Notes: generated by a model from the sequence alone, not told the origin. Numbered from the stretch's first letter, positions 16,261-24,862 are shown. The stretch: DNA of 41,793 nucleotides from CAVXAE01 sp044225565 (GCA_044225565.1 JBGAIL010000017.1:1-41793); one strand, 5' to 3'. Numbers and translations: made by a program.

Positions 16261-17040
16261 TCAACGAACTCCGACGATCAACCCCGCCTCCACCCACCGC
16301 CGCAGAAACCCGGCTGCCCGCAACGGCGTCTCATCCTGACCGAAGTGCCGGCCCAGGTCTTCGCATATCCCGCCGAAGCGGGCGCCGCCCCGGGCCGCAT
16401 CGAGCGCTTGCGCCTCTGCCACCTCGAGCGATCGAAAATAATTCTGCAGGCCCTGCCGCCACGATACCCAGGGTGCGGCCTCTTCCCGCACCTCGGCCTG
16501 CGGCCGCTCCATGTCCTCAGTCAGCGCCTTCCAGATCTGCGGCACATTCCAGTGCAGCGCGAGCCGGCGCACCGAAGGATGAAACTCGAAGCGCAGTGCG
16601 GCCCAACGGTCGGGCGCCACGTCGGCCAGCGCGGGCACGCCGATCGGCTCCGCATCGGCAGCATCGAACACCTCCGTCATCGTCCATTCCCAGCGCGCGA
16701 GCTCGGCGAGCACGGGCGCTTCGGCATAGCCTGGCTGGGTCGCGAGGAATTCCGGCAGGTCCGCGCCGTAGTAGCGAATGGAGGCAAAGCGTGAATCGTG
16801 CGAACGCACGTAAGCGTTGCCGAGCGTTGCGAAGTCGCTTTCCTCCAGCAGCTTCGCCAGCGCCGGATAGTTCGCCTGCAGCGCCTCGACCAGCCGCGCG
16901 CAATAGCCATCGGCGTAGATGGCCAGCCGGGTCGCGATCGGAACGCGCGGCGTGCCGACGACTTGCGATGCGATATCCGAGGCATTGCCGAGCAGCAGCG
17001 CCTGGAAATCATCCTGAACTTTCGCAAGCGGGGCCGTCAC
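16261..17040 (-). CDS. bufC: DUF2063 protein, partner of the MNIO enzyme (BufC/MbnC-like)
   Basis: A 259-residue protein whose N-terminus (KVQDDFQALLLGN, then RLAIYADGYCARLVEALQAN) is the DUF2063 helical domain once labelled DNA-binding. In characterised RiPP systems such proteins pair with MNIO/DUF692 enzymes, presenting the precursor peptide. The C-terminal half contains PEFLATQPGYAEAPVLAELA and a tail ending AAGFLRRWVEAGLIVGVR. The start overlaps the end of the MNIO gene by four bases (ATGA), so both are made together. The function is assigned by family and context; the substrate would be the six-cysteine precursor encoded upstream. Confidence 0.88.
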   Translation of the reverse strand: MTAPLAKVQDDFQALLLGNASDIASQVVGTPRVPIATRLAIYADGYCARLVEALQANYPALAKLLEESDFATLGNAYVRSHDSRFASIRYYGADLPEFLATQPGYAEAPVLAELARWEWTMTEVFDAADAEPIGVPALADVAPDRWAALRFEFHPSVRRLALHWNVPQIWKALTEDMERPQAEVREEAAPWVSWRQGLQNYFRSLEVAEAQALDAARGGARFGGICEDLGRHFGQDETPLRAAGFLRRWVEAGLIVGVR

Positions 17041-17876
17041 GCCGCCTCCGCCAGTACACGCTCGCTCAACCGTCGCGCAGCGTCCAGCTCACCTTGCAAT
17101 TCGGCTAGCGGCGGAATGTTCGCATCGCGCTCGATCATGGTCGAAACCCGCCCGAAGCGGCGCACCGCCGCGGCGTACAGATCCCAGACGGGATCGCACA
17201 CCGGGTGATCGTGCGTGTCGATCAGATGATCACCGTGGTCCTGGTGCCCGGCCAGATGCATCTGCTGCACGCGCTCCGCCGGAATCGCATTCAGGTATTC
17301 GTGAGCATCGAACTCGTGGTTCACGCTGCTGACGTAGATGTTGTTCACGTCCAGCAGGATCAGGCAATCCGCCTCTTCCGCCACGGCGCGCAGGAACTCC
17401 CATTCCGTGAGCCGCGAATCGCGGAAGCTGACGTAGCTCGAGACGTTCTCCAGCAGGATCCGCCGCCCGAGGACGTCCTGCACGGTGCGCACCCGGCCCG
17501 CGATGTGCTTCAACGCCTCGTCCGTATAGGGCAGCGGCAGAAGATCGTGCAGGTTCCTGCCGTGGACCCCCGTCCAGCACAGATGATCCGAGATCCAGGC
17601 GGGTTCGATGCGCGCCGCGAGCGCCTTCACTTGCGCGAGGTACTCGCGATCCAGGGGCGCCGTGCTGCCGATGGACAGGGACACCCCGTGCATCGCCATC
17701 GGGTAGTGCTCGCGAAGCCGGACGAGATTGTGCAGCGGCCGTCCGCCGGGCACGAGATAGTTCTCGGTGAGCGCCTCCAGCCAGTCGATGGCAGGGCGCT
17801 CGGCGAGCAGGGTGTCGTAATGGTCTACGCGAAGACCGAGTCCGAAACCCAGCGCGGGATGGGCAGGGGTGGTCAT
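17037..17876 (-). CDS. bufB: MNIO-family (DUF692) multinuclear iron peptide-modifying enzyme (BufB-like)
   Basis: A 279-residue TIM-barrel enzyme of the MbnB/TglH/BufB family. These enzymes use two or three iron ions and oxygen to convert cysteines of a precursor peptide into heterocycles. Probable metal ligands are seen in MHGVSLSIGS, WISDHLCWTGV, ILLENVSSYVSF, LLDVNNIYVSSVNHEFD, MHLAGHQDH, DTHDHPVCDPVWDL and STMIERDANIP. It lies between the precursor gene and the DUF2063 partner. A palindromic element (17902-17967) separates it from the precursor gene, which may lower its expression relative to the precursor. The enzyme class is certain; the chemistry on this peptide is inferred. Confidence 0.93.
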   Translation of the reverse strand: MTTPAHPALGFGLGLRVDHYDTLLAERPAIDWLEALTENYLVPGGRPLHNLVRLREHYPMAMHGVSLSIGSTAPLDREYLAQVKALAARIEPAWISDHLCWTGVHGRNLHDLLPLPYTDEALKHIAGRVRTVQDVLGRRILLENVSSYVSFRDSRLTEWEFLRAVAEEADCLILLDVNNIYVSSVNHEFDAHEYLNAIPAERVQQMHLAGHQDHGDHLIDTHDHPVCDPVWDLYAAAVRRFGRVSTMIERDANIPPLAELQGELDAARRLSERVLAEAA

Positions 17877-17901
17877 GGAAGGGCGGCGGGACTCGGATAA
17901 A

Positions 17902-17967
17902 GGGGTCAGGTCTGCAATCGTGCAACGCTCGCCGGACGTGCGTTGCGCGATTGCAAGACCTGACCCC
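17902..17967. repeat. REP-like palindrome between bufA- and bufB-like genes
   Basis: The left arm GGGGTCAGGTCTGCAATCG and right arm CGATTGCAAGACCTGACCCC pair almost perfectly (one base missing on the left), and the stem continues with TGCAACG/CGTTGCG. The loop is about 10 bases. A second copy of the family lies inside uvrA at 20541-20598. Such GGGGTC...GACCCC elements resemble REP sequences mobilised by RAYT transposases (recalled, not checked). Here it would form a hairpin in the mRNA between precursor and enzyme genes. Confidence 0.8.
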
Positions 17968-17973
17968 GGCGCC

Positions 17974-18237
17974 TTACTTGGCGGCGTCGGCCTTCATCTT
18001 CTCCTTCGCGGCATCGCATTCCTTCTTCGACATCTCGAGATAGCCCATGCCCTTGCAGGAGTTCTGGCCCTTGCAGGCATTGTTCGCCGTCTTGCAGGCG
18101 GAGCTGCCCTTGCAGGAGTTCACGCCTTCGCATTTCACCTTGTCGCCGTGCTCGCCCTCGTGGGCGACCGAGACGACGGAGAAGAGCGCGGCCGTTGCGG
18201 CTGCGAGAGCGAGACCGGAGATCTTGGACGGGTTCAT
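17974..18237 (-). CDS. bufA: Bufferin-type RiPP precursor (BufA2-like), six cysteines
   Basis: An 87-residue protein with a Sec signal peptide (ISGLALAAATAALFSVVSVA, cleavage near A25) and a core carrying six cysteines at 36, 42, 48, 55, 61 and 74. Spacings are 5, 5, 6, 5 and 12 residues, with repeated CKG units (SCKGSSACKTANNACKGQNS). Bufferins are periplasmic peptides whose cysteines are turned into thiooxazoles by MNIO enzymes and which bind copper. This assignment follows from the adjacent MNIO and DUF2063 genes. The ribosome site AAGGAG is strong, in keeping with abundant production. The C-terminal tail (KKECDAAKEKMKADAAK) is lysine- and alanine-rich. The bound metal is an inference. Confidence 0.9.
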   Translation of the reverse strand: MNPSKISGLALAAATAALFSVVSVAHEGEHGDKVKCEGVNSCKGSSACKTANNACKGQNSCKGMGYLEMSKKECDAAKEKMKADAAK

Positions 18238-18690
18238 TCGATTTCTCCTTGAGTATCCGAACGGATGGATTGAGACAGTGAGCGTTTCTGAAGGATTCCG
18301 GAACCGCGCGGACCCTGCTCCCCGCGGGCCCATGCGCGCCGCTCGACAGGGTTTCGAGCGCACGCCACGAGCGGGCATTCTACGGAAGCGGCAAAGCTTG
18401 TGCAGAGCTGTCGCGGCCGGCAGACAGGGATGGGCGCTCGACGCGCACCGTTCCTTTCCGCCGGTCACCCCCCACAACGGAGACGGGGTCCTCACGGTTC
18501 CCGGACACCCTACGAGGACGGAAACGGGATCGTTACAGCTCCGGCATACAGTACGCAGACGATGCCAATACTGGATGCAGCCCTGCTCTTGCAGTCGGGC
18601 GCTGCGCCACCACATCCGCTCCGCTAGACTAGTCCGTTTCCCGGCAGGCGACGCTCGCCAGCCTCTTCAACCCCCGAACCACGGTCTCGA
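18238..18690. other. Intergenic region between the bufferin operon and uvrA
   Basis: This 453-base region separates the divergent bufA-like and uvrA-like genes and should hold both promoters. An inverted repeat CGCTCGA (18340-18346) / TCGAGCG (18354-18360) lies about 100 bases upstream of the precursor start and could be an operator. A TACAGT hexamer at 18547-18552 is a possible -10 box for uvrA, but no fitting -35 box is seen. No LexA box (CTGT-N8-ACAG) and no coding sequence were found. Confidence 0.4.
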
Positions 18691-21600
18691 ATGAAGGACA
18701 CCGCCCGAGATTCCATCCGCCTGCACGGTGTGCGGCAGAACAACCTCAAGAATCTCGACGTGGAGATTCCGCTGAACGAGCTGGTGGTGGTCACCGGGGT
18801 GTCCGGCTCCGGCAAGTCCTCGCTGGTGTTCGACACGCTGTATGCCGAAGGCCAGCGCCGGTACGTCGAGACCTTCTCGCCGTATGCGCGCCAGTTCCTC
18901 GATCGCATGGACAAGCCGCAGGTGGATCGCATCGAGGGCATCCCGCCTGCCATTGCCATCGACCAGACGAACCCGGTGCGCACCTCGCGCTCCACCGTCG
19001 GCACGATGACGGAGCTCAACGATCACCTGAAGCTGCTGTTCGCGCGGGCGGCCTCCCTCTCCTGCCAACAGTGCGGACAGCCGGTGCGCAGCGACACGGC
19101 GGAAAGCATCCATGCCGACCTCGCGGCGCGGGCCGCAAACGCCGGCGATCCGCGGCTGATGCTCTGCTTCCCCGTGCCGGTGCCGAAGAGCTTCAAGGAA
19201 GCGGAAGTGCGCGAGCTGCTGGCCAGGCAGGGCTATACGCGTTTCCTCGAAACGGCCAGCCGCTGGATCAGCGTGCCGCCAGCACCTGCCGGCGCGAAGA
19301 CCAAGGCCGCCAAAGGCAGGAGAAAAGGCCGCGGCAAGACAGCGGAGCCGGAGAAGACCCTGGTGCTCGAAGTGGTGCAGGACCGCTTCCGCGCGGGTAG
19401 CGCGGAGCGTGGGCGCGTGCTCGAATCCATCGAGGCCGCGCTGCGCACGGGCCGCGGACGCGTGGACGTGCACGTGGTGGACGAAAGCGATCCGCCGCGG
19501 AGCCTCGACTGCTGGCGCTACTCGAACCAGCTGCACTGCGCGCAGTGCGACCTCTCGTATCGAGAGCCCGTGCCGAGCCAGTTCTCATTCAATTCTCCGA
19601 TGGGTGCGTGCGAGACCTGCCGCGGATTCGGCCGCACCATCGGCATCGACTACGGGCTCGTGGTGCCCGACGAGAGCAAATCGCTGCGCGGCGGTGCCAT
19701 CCGGCCGTGGCAGACGGAGTCCTACTCGGAATGCCAGGACGACCTCGAGAAGTTCGCCAGGAAACGCGGCATCCCGCTGGACCGCGCGTGGCGGGAGCTC
19801 AGCACCGCGCAGCGCGAGTGGGTCATCGAGGGCGAAGGCGAATGGGCGAAGGACGTCTGGTACGGCGTCAGGCGCTTCTTCAAGTGGCTGGAGACCAAGT
19901 CGTACAAGATGCACGTGCGCGTGCTGCTGTCGCGCTATCGCTCGTATACGCCGTGCGAGGCATGTCACGGGTCGAGGCTCAAGCCGGAATCGCTGCTGTG
20001 GCGCATCGAAGGAATGAACGTCCACGACGTCATGCTGTTGCCGCTGGAGCGCGCTTGCGAGTTCTTCAACCGCCTGGAACTGCCGAAGCCGCTGGATGAG
20101 GCGACGGATCTGCTGCTGGGCGAGATCCGCTCGCGCTTCCGGTATCTCACGGACGTGGGCCTCGGCTATCTCACGCTGGATCGCCAGTCGCGCACGCTTT
20201 CGGGCGGCGAGGTGCAGCGCATCAATCTCACCACCGCGCTCGGCACATCGCTGGTGAATACGCTTTTCGTGCTGGACGAGCCGTCCATCGGCCTGCACCC
20301 GCGCGACATGCTGCGCGTCATCGGCGTGATGAAGCGGCTGCGCGATGCGGGCAACTCGCTCGTGGTCGTGGAGCACGACCCGCAGATCATGCTCGAGGCG
20401 GACCGTATCCTCGACATGGGCCCCGGCGCCGGCGAGCGCGGCGGCGAGATCGTGTTCTTCGGCGACGCGAAGCAGATCCGCAAGGCGAAAGGCTCGCTGA
20501 CCGGGGACTATCTCAGCGGCCGCAAGGTGGTCGGCTCGACGGGGTCGGTTCTTGCAACCGCGCATCCAAAGCAACGTGCGGTTGCAAGACCCGACCCCAT
20601 AGTCAGTGAAATGGTCGTCGCCGAGGCGGTGCACAACCGCTGGCTGGAATTGCGCGGCGCGCGCGAGCACAACCTGAAGAACGTGGACGTACGCATCCCG
20701 CTCAAGCGGCTCGTGTGCGTCACGGGCGTATCGGGTTCGGGCAAATCGACTCTCATCGAGGATGTGCTGTACCCTGCACTGCTCAAATACAAGGGCAAGC
20801 CCACGGAAGCGCCCGGTCCCTTCGAGGGTCTGCGCGGCGCCGAGCTCATCGACGACGTGATCATGGTGGACCAGTCGCCGGTCGGCCGTACCACGCGCTC
20901 GAATCCCGCCAGCTACGTCGGCGCATTCGACTGCATCCGTGAGCTGTTCGCCAGCGAGCCCGCCTCGCAGGAGCGCAAGTACACGGCCGGCACGTTCAGT
21001 TTCAACTCCGGGAACGGCCGCTGTCCCACCTGCGGTGGCAACGGCTTCGAGCACGTGGAGATGCAATTTCTCTCCGACGTGTACCTGCGCTGCCCGGACT
21101 GCAACGGCCGCCGCTATCGCGACGAAGTGCTCGAAGTGAAGCGCGAAGGCGCCACGGGCGTGCGCGCCAGCATCGCCGACGTACTCGAGATGACGGTCAC
21201 CGAGGCGTTGGAGTTCTTCAAGGACTCCCGCGAGGTCGCGCTGCGGCTCGCGCCGCTGGCCGATGTCGGTCTCGAGTACGTGAAGCTCGGCCAGCCGGTG
21301 CCCACGCTCTCGGGCGGTGAGGCGCAGCGCCTGAAGCTCGCGGGCCATCTCGCTTCGGCGGGCTCGGTGGAATCGAGCACCACGCACAACGGCAAGCTGT
21401 TCCTGTTCGACGAGCCCACCACCGGCCTGCACTTCGAGGATGTGGCGAAGCTGCTGCGCGCGTTCCGCAAGCTGCTGTCCGCAGGGCATTCGCTGCTGGT
21501 CATCGAGCACAACCTGGATCTCATCCGCGCGGCGGACTGGGTCATCGACCTCGGGCCGGAAGGTGGCGATCGCGGTGGCGAGATCGTCGCAGAAGGCACG

Positions 21601-23436
21601 GTGCAGAAGATCCTCGGGAACGAGCGCTCACACACGGGAAGGGCACTGAAGGAATACATCGCGCAGCTGGAGCAGCAGGCCCGGGACGAAGCGGGTGCCT
21701 CGCTCGCCAGTACCGCAGCCACCGGCACTTCGCGCACCGGCTGCCCCGGGCCCGATGGCGAATCGCCCGGCGTTGCCGAGCCGCGCCTGGAGTATGGCCG
21801 GGGGCGCGCGATGGCGAAAAACGCCATCGTCATCCACAACGCGCGTGAGCACAACCTCAAGAGCATCGATGTCGAGATCCCGCGGGACCGGTTCACGGTG
21901 GTCACGGGCGTCTCGGGTTCGGGCAAATCCACCCTCGCCTTCGACATTCTCTTCAACGAAGGCCAGCGCCGCTATCTGGAATCGCTCAACGCGTATGCGC
22001 GCCAGTTCGTACAGCCTGCGGCGCGGCCGGACGTTGACGCGATCCACGGCATCCCGCCCACCGTCGCCATCGAACAGCGCACCAGCCGGGGCGGCCGCAA
22101 GAGCACGGTGGCGACGCTCACCGAGATCTATCATTTCCTGCGCCTGCTCTTCGTGAAGCTCGGCACGCAGTTCTGCCCGGAATGCGACGTGCCCATCGAG
22201 CCGCAGAGCGCCGCTTCCATCGCGGCGAAGCTGCTGAAGGACTATCGCGGCCAGCGCATCTCCCTGCTCGCGCCGCTGGTCGTGGCGCGCAAGGGCTATT
22301 ACACGGATCTCGCCAAATGGGCGGCGAAGAAGGGCTTCAAGACGTTGCGCGTGGATGGCGTCGCCACGCCCACCAAGGCCTGGCCCCGCCTCTCGCGGTT
22401 CAAGGAGCACACCATCGAGCTGCCGGTGGCCGAGATCGAGGTGGGCGCGAAGACGGATACGGAGCTGCACCAGGCGCTCACGCGCGCGCTCGACTTCGGC
22501 AAAGGCATCGTACACGTGCTGTCGCACAGCGCATCCGCCCCGGCCCTGCAAACGGCTGCCAGCGGCAAGCGGAAATCGCGCAGCGGCGCTTCCGAAAGCT
22601 CGCGCGACGTCGTCGTGTTCTCCACCAAGCGAGCCTGCCCGTCCTGCGGACGCAGCTTCGCGGAGCTCGACCCGCGCCTGTTCTCGTTCAACTCCAGGCA
22701 CGGCTGGTGCGAGAGCTGCTTCGGCACGGGACTGGAGATGAGCGGCTTCGACGAGGAGCAGAGCGGCGAAGAGATCTGGTGGAACGACTGGCTCGACCGC
22801 GACCCGCCGGCCTGCAGCGTCTGCGATGGCCAGCGACTGAATCCCGTCGCGCTCAACGTGCGCTTCCGCGATCTTTCCGTCGCCTCACTGGCGGGCGAGC
22901 CGATTGGGGACGCCGCGAAATTCTTTGCGAAACTCAAGCTGAACCCGCGAGAGAAGGAAATCGGCCGCGATCTGCTCGCGGAGATCCGGGCGCGGCTCGC
23001 TTTCCTCGGGCGCGTGGGGCTCGGCTATCTCGCGCTGGACAGGTCCGCACCCACGCTCTCGGGCGGCGAAGCGCAGCGCATCCGGCTCGCGGCACAGCTC
23101 GGCTCCAACCTGCAGGGCGTGTGCTACGTGCTGGACGAGCCCACCATCGGCCTGCATCCGCGGGACAACGCGATACTCCTCGATTCGCTGGCGGAGCTGG
23201 CGGCGCACCGCAACACGCTTGTGGTCGTGGAGCACGACGAAGACACGATCCGCCGCGCGGATCACGTTCTGGATCTCGGGCCTGCCGCCGGCGTGCGCGG
23301 CGGAAAAGTGGTGGGATCGGGAACGGTGAAGGATCTCGTGCGCAACCCGCAATCCATCACAGGACGGTTCCTGCGAGAGCCGCTGCAGCATCCGGCGAAA
23401 CCGTATCGTGAAGTCGACGCGCGCGGGCTGCGCTGA
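18691..23436 (+). CDS. uvrA: Double-length UvrA-like ABC ATPase (first three ABC modules in frame)
   Basis: UvrA recognises DNA damage in nucleotide excision repair. This 1581-residue frame holds one complete UvrA (residues about 1-1000) and the first half of a second. Walker A motifs GVSGSGKS occur near residues 36, 680 and 1072; LSGGE signatures near 503, 872 and 1456; Walker B/D-loops as LDEPSIGLHP, FDEPTTGLH and LDEPTIGLHP. Zinc-finger cysteines are present (CETCRGFG; CPTCGGNG with CPDCNGRR; CPSC with CESCFGTG). A palindrome is embedded at residues about 617-636. The frame stops after VDARGLR because of a one-base shift; the fourth ABC module follows in another frame. Tandem double UvrAs of about 1900 residues are known in gammaproteobacteria, so this is probably a paralogue rather than the housekeeping uvrA. 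Confidence 0.88.
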   Translation: MKDTARDSIRLHGVRQNNLKNLDVEIPLNELVVVTGVSGSGKSSLVFDTLYAEGQRRYVETFSPYARQFLDRMDKPQVDRIEGIPPAIAIDQTNPVRTSRSTVGTMTELNDHLKLLFARAASLSCQQCGQPVRSDTAESIHADLAARAANAGDPRLMLCFPVPVPKSFKEAEVRELLARQGYTRFLETASRWISVPPAPAGAKTKAAKGRRKGRGKTAEPEKTLVLEVVQDRFRAGSAERGRVLESIEAALRTGRGRVDVHVVDESDPPRSLDCWRYSNQLHCAQCDLSYREPVPSQFSFNSPMGACETCRGFGRTIGIDYGLVVPDESKSLRGGAIRPWQTESYSECQDDLEKFARKRGIPLDRAWRELSTAQREWVIEGEGEWAKDVWYGVRRFFKWLETKSYKMHVRVLLSRYRSYTPCEACHGSRLKPESLLWRIEGMNVHDVMLLPLERACEFFNRLELPKPLDEATDLLLGEIRSRFRYLTDVGLGYLTLDRQSRTLSGGEVQRINLTTALGTSLVNTLFVLDEPSIGLHPRDMLRVIGVMKRLRDAGNSLVVVEHDPQIMLEADRILDMGPGAGERGGEIVFFGDAKQIRKAKGSLTGDYLSGRKVVGSTGSVLATAHPKQRAVARPDPIVSEMVVAEAVHNRWLELRGAREHNLKNVDVRIPLKRLVCVTGVSGSGKSTLIEDVLYPALLKYKGKPTEAPGPFEGLRGAELIDDVIMVDQSPVGRTTRSNPASYVGAFDCIRELFASEPASQERKYTAGTFSFNSGNGRCPTCGGNGFEHVEMQFLSDVYLRCPDCNGRRYRDEVLEVKREGATGVRASIADVLEMTVTEALEFFKDSREVALRLAPLADVGLEYVKLGQPVPTLSGGEAQRLKLAGHLASAGSVESSTTHNGKLFLFDEPTTGLHFEDVAKLLRAFRKLLSAGHSLLVIEHNLDLIRAADWVIDLGPEGGDRGGEIVAEGTVQKILGNERSHTGRALKEYIAQLEQQARDEAGASLASTAATGTSRTGCPGPDGESPGVAEPRLEYGRGRAMAKNAIVIHNAREHNLKSIDVEIPRDRFTVVTGVSGSGKSTLAFDILFNEGQRRYLESLNAYARQFVQPAARPDVDAIHGIPPTVAIEQRTSRGGRKSTVATLTEIYHFLRLLFVKLGTQFCPECDVPIEPQSAASIAAKLLKDYRGQRISLLAPLVVARKGYYTDLAKWAAKKGFKTLRVDGVATPTKAWPRLSRFKEHTIELPVAEIEVGAKTDTELHQALTRALDFGKGIVHVLSHSASAPALQTAASGKRKSRSGASESSRDVVVFSTKRACPSCGRSFAELDPRLFSFNSRHGWCESCFGTGLEMSGFDEEQSGEEIWWNDWLDRDPPACSVCDGQRLNPVALNVRFRDLSVASLAGEPIGDAAKFFAKLKLNPREKEIGRDLLAEIRARLAFLGRVGLGYLALDRSAPTLSGGEAQRIRLAAQLGSNLQGVCYVLDEPTIGLHPRDNAILLDSLAELAAHRNTLVVVEHDEDTIRRADHVLDLGPAAGVRGGKVVGSGTVKDLVRNPQSITGRFLREPLQHPAKPYREVDARGLR
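20541..20598. repeat. REP-like palindrome inserted in the uvrA coding sequence
   Basis: The left arm GGGGTCGGTTCTTGCAACCG and right arm CGGTTGCAAGACCCGACCCC pair with one mismatch around a loop of about 16 bases. It belongs to the same family as the element at 17902-17967. It lies in the linker between the first and second ABC modules of the double UvrA and is read through in frame as about 20 residues (GSVLATAHPKQRAVARPDP). Confidence 0.85.
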
Positions 23437-24530
23437 AGCTGGAGCGCGTGCAGCTGCACAACATCAAGAACCTGGACGTGGAGATCCCGCTCGGCCACCT
23501 CGTCGTGGTGACTGGCGTGTCCGGCTCCGGCAAGTCCACCGTGGCACGGGACGTGCTGTATACGAATCTCAAGCGTTGTGTGGGCGAGCACAACGGCAAG
23601 AAGGCGCGCGCCGAGCTGGTCGGTTGCCGCGCGATGCGCGGCGTCGAGCACATCGACCGCGTGCTGAAGTGGACCAGACCCCCATAGGCAAGACGCCCCG
23701 TTCCTGCCCGGCCACCTACATCGGCTTCTGGGACGACATCCGCCGCATCTATGCAGGCACCACGGAAAGCGCGCATCCGCGGCTACGAGGTGAGTCGCTT
23801 CTCCTTCAACACCGCTGGCGGGCGCTGCACGGCCTGTGAGGGCCAGGGCGTGCAAACGGTGGAAATGAGCTTCCTGCCGGACGTGAAAGTGCTCTGCGAC
23901 GTGTGCGGCGGCCGACGCTTCAATTCCGAGACGCTCTCGGTCGAGTGGCGCGGCAGGAACATCGGTGACATCCTCGCGATGAACGTGGACGACGCGGTGG
24001 AGTTCTTCCAGGCGCACACGAAGATCCATCGTGCGCTCAAGCTGCTGCAGGACGTGGGGCTCGGCTATCTCACGCTGGGCCAGCAGAGTCCGACGCTCTC
24101 CGGCGGCGAGGCGCAGCGCATCAAGCTCGTCACGGAGCTGGCCAAGGCGCCGGAGCAGCTGCCGGGCACCTCACCTGCCGAACGCAAAGCCGGCAGCGCC
24201 GCCCGCGGCAGGCGCAGGATGCACGGTCCGAAACACACGCTCTACGTGCTGGACGAGCCCACCGTCGGCCTGCACATGGCGGACGTGGAAAAGCTGATCC
24301 ACGTCCTGCACCGGCTCGTGGATGCGGGCAACAGCGTGGTGGTGGTCGAGCACAATCTCGACGTGATGGCCGAGGCGGACTGGATCCTCGACATGGGCCC
24401 GGAAGCCGGCGAGGCCGGCGGCCGCGTCGTAGCCGAAGGCGCCCCCGCAGAGATCGCCCGCAGGAAGTCCCGCTCGCACACCGGCAGGGTGCTGGACGAA
24501 TTCCTGAAGGAGCGCGCCCGCTCGCGTTAG
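23437..24530 (+). pseudogene. Fourth ABC module of the double UvrA, broken by frameshifts
   Basis: Family sequence continues directly after the stop at 23434-23436 but one frame over (LKLERVQLHNIKNLDVEIPL, Walker A GVSGSGKSTVARDV). Near 23670 it shifts again: RVLK then VDQTPIGKTPRSCPATYIGF in another frame, as if one G were missing from CTGGAAGTGG. Near 23764 a surplus base returns it to the earlier frame (ARIRGYEVSRFSFNTAGG). Three one-base shifts in about 350 bases, in an otherwise perfectly preserved gene, mean either recent inactivation of the last module or base-calling errors in a GC-rich stretch. Confidence 0.75.
23751..24530 (+). CDS. C-terminal UvrA-like fragment (fourth ABC module, distal part)
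   Basis: A 259-residue open frame holding the distal half of the fourth module: zinc-finger cysteines CTACEGQG and CDVCGGRRF, signature LSGGEAQRIKLVTELAKAP, Walker B YVLDEPTVGLHMADVEKLIH and the H-loop VVVVEHNLDVMAEADWILDM, ending HTGRVLDEFLKER. Walker A lies upstream, beyond a frameshift, so on its own this piece cannot bind ATP normally. An insert rich in arginine and glycine (ERKAGSAARGRRRMHGPKH) precedes Walker B. Probably not separately translated; listed because the frame is intact. Confidence 0.6.
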   Translation: MQAPRKARIRGYEVSRFSFNTAGGRCTACEGQGVQTVEMSFLPDVKVLCDVCGGRRFNSETLSVEWRGRNIGDILAMNVDDAVEFFQAHTKIHRALKLLQDVGLGYLTLGQQSPTLSGGEAQRIKLVTELAKAPEQLPGTSPAERKAGSAARGRRRMHGPKHTLYVLDEPTVGLHMADVEKLIHVLHRLVDAGNSVVVVEHNLDVMAEADWILDMGPEAGEAGGRVVAEGAPAEIARRKSRSHTGRVLDEFLKERARSR

Positions 24531-24556
24531 GCGCCGGAAGCGGTACCATCGCCGCC

Positions 24557-24862
24557 ATGGGCCACGATCTCGGCTGCTGGAAATGCGGGGCTTCGCTGTC
24601 GGCGCTCAGCCTGCCGCTCATGCGGCGCGACGAGTGCCCGAAGTGCCGGGCCGAGCTGCACGTCTGCCGCATGTGTGTCGATTACGATACGCGCGTGGCG
24701 AAGCACTGCCGCGAGCCTACCGCGGAGGAAGTGAGCGACAAGACGCGCGCCAACTTCTGCGATCACTACAAGCCGCGCGCGGACGCGTATCAGCCTGGCA
24801 GCACTGCGGAAGCGAGCCAGGCGCTGTCGGAGCTGGAAAAGCTGTTCGGAAAGAAAATCTGA
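24557..24862 (+). CDS. Small cysteine-rich zinc-ribbon protein
   Basis: A 101-residue cytoplasmic protein with cysteine pairs in the first half (LGCWKCGASL, DECPKCRAELHVCRMCVDYD) and further cysteine and histidine residues (KHCREPT, NFCDHYKPR), enough for two zinc sites. The C-terminal helix (EASQALSELEKLFGKK) is amphipathic. I recall this as a conserved uncharacterised family of about 100 residues in gammaproteobacteria. It starts 26 bases after the uvrA-like gene on the same strand and may be transcribed with it. Function unknown. Confidence 0.8.
   Translation: MGHDLGCWKCGASLSALSLPLMRRDECPKCRAELHVCRMCVDYDTRVAKHCREPTAEEVSDKTRANFCDHYKPRADAYQPGSTAEASQALSELEKLFGKKI

Noticed and set aside
16259..16297. 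ATG 16297 as the start of the AAC(3)-I-like gene
   Set aside because: It would overlap the DUF2063 gene by 37 bases and add a glycine-rich tail not seen in the family. GTG 16258, just after the stop, fits better, though 16297 is not excluded.
18420..18690. LexA (SOS) box upstream of the uvrA-like gene
   Set aside because: No CTGT-N8-ACAG match; only scattered half-sites.
19585..21510. 641-residue minus-strand open frame opposite uvrA
   Set aside because: Lies wholly within the UvrA coding region with no recognisable domain.
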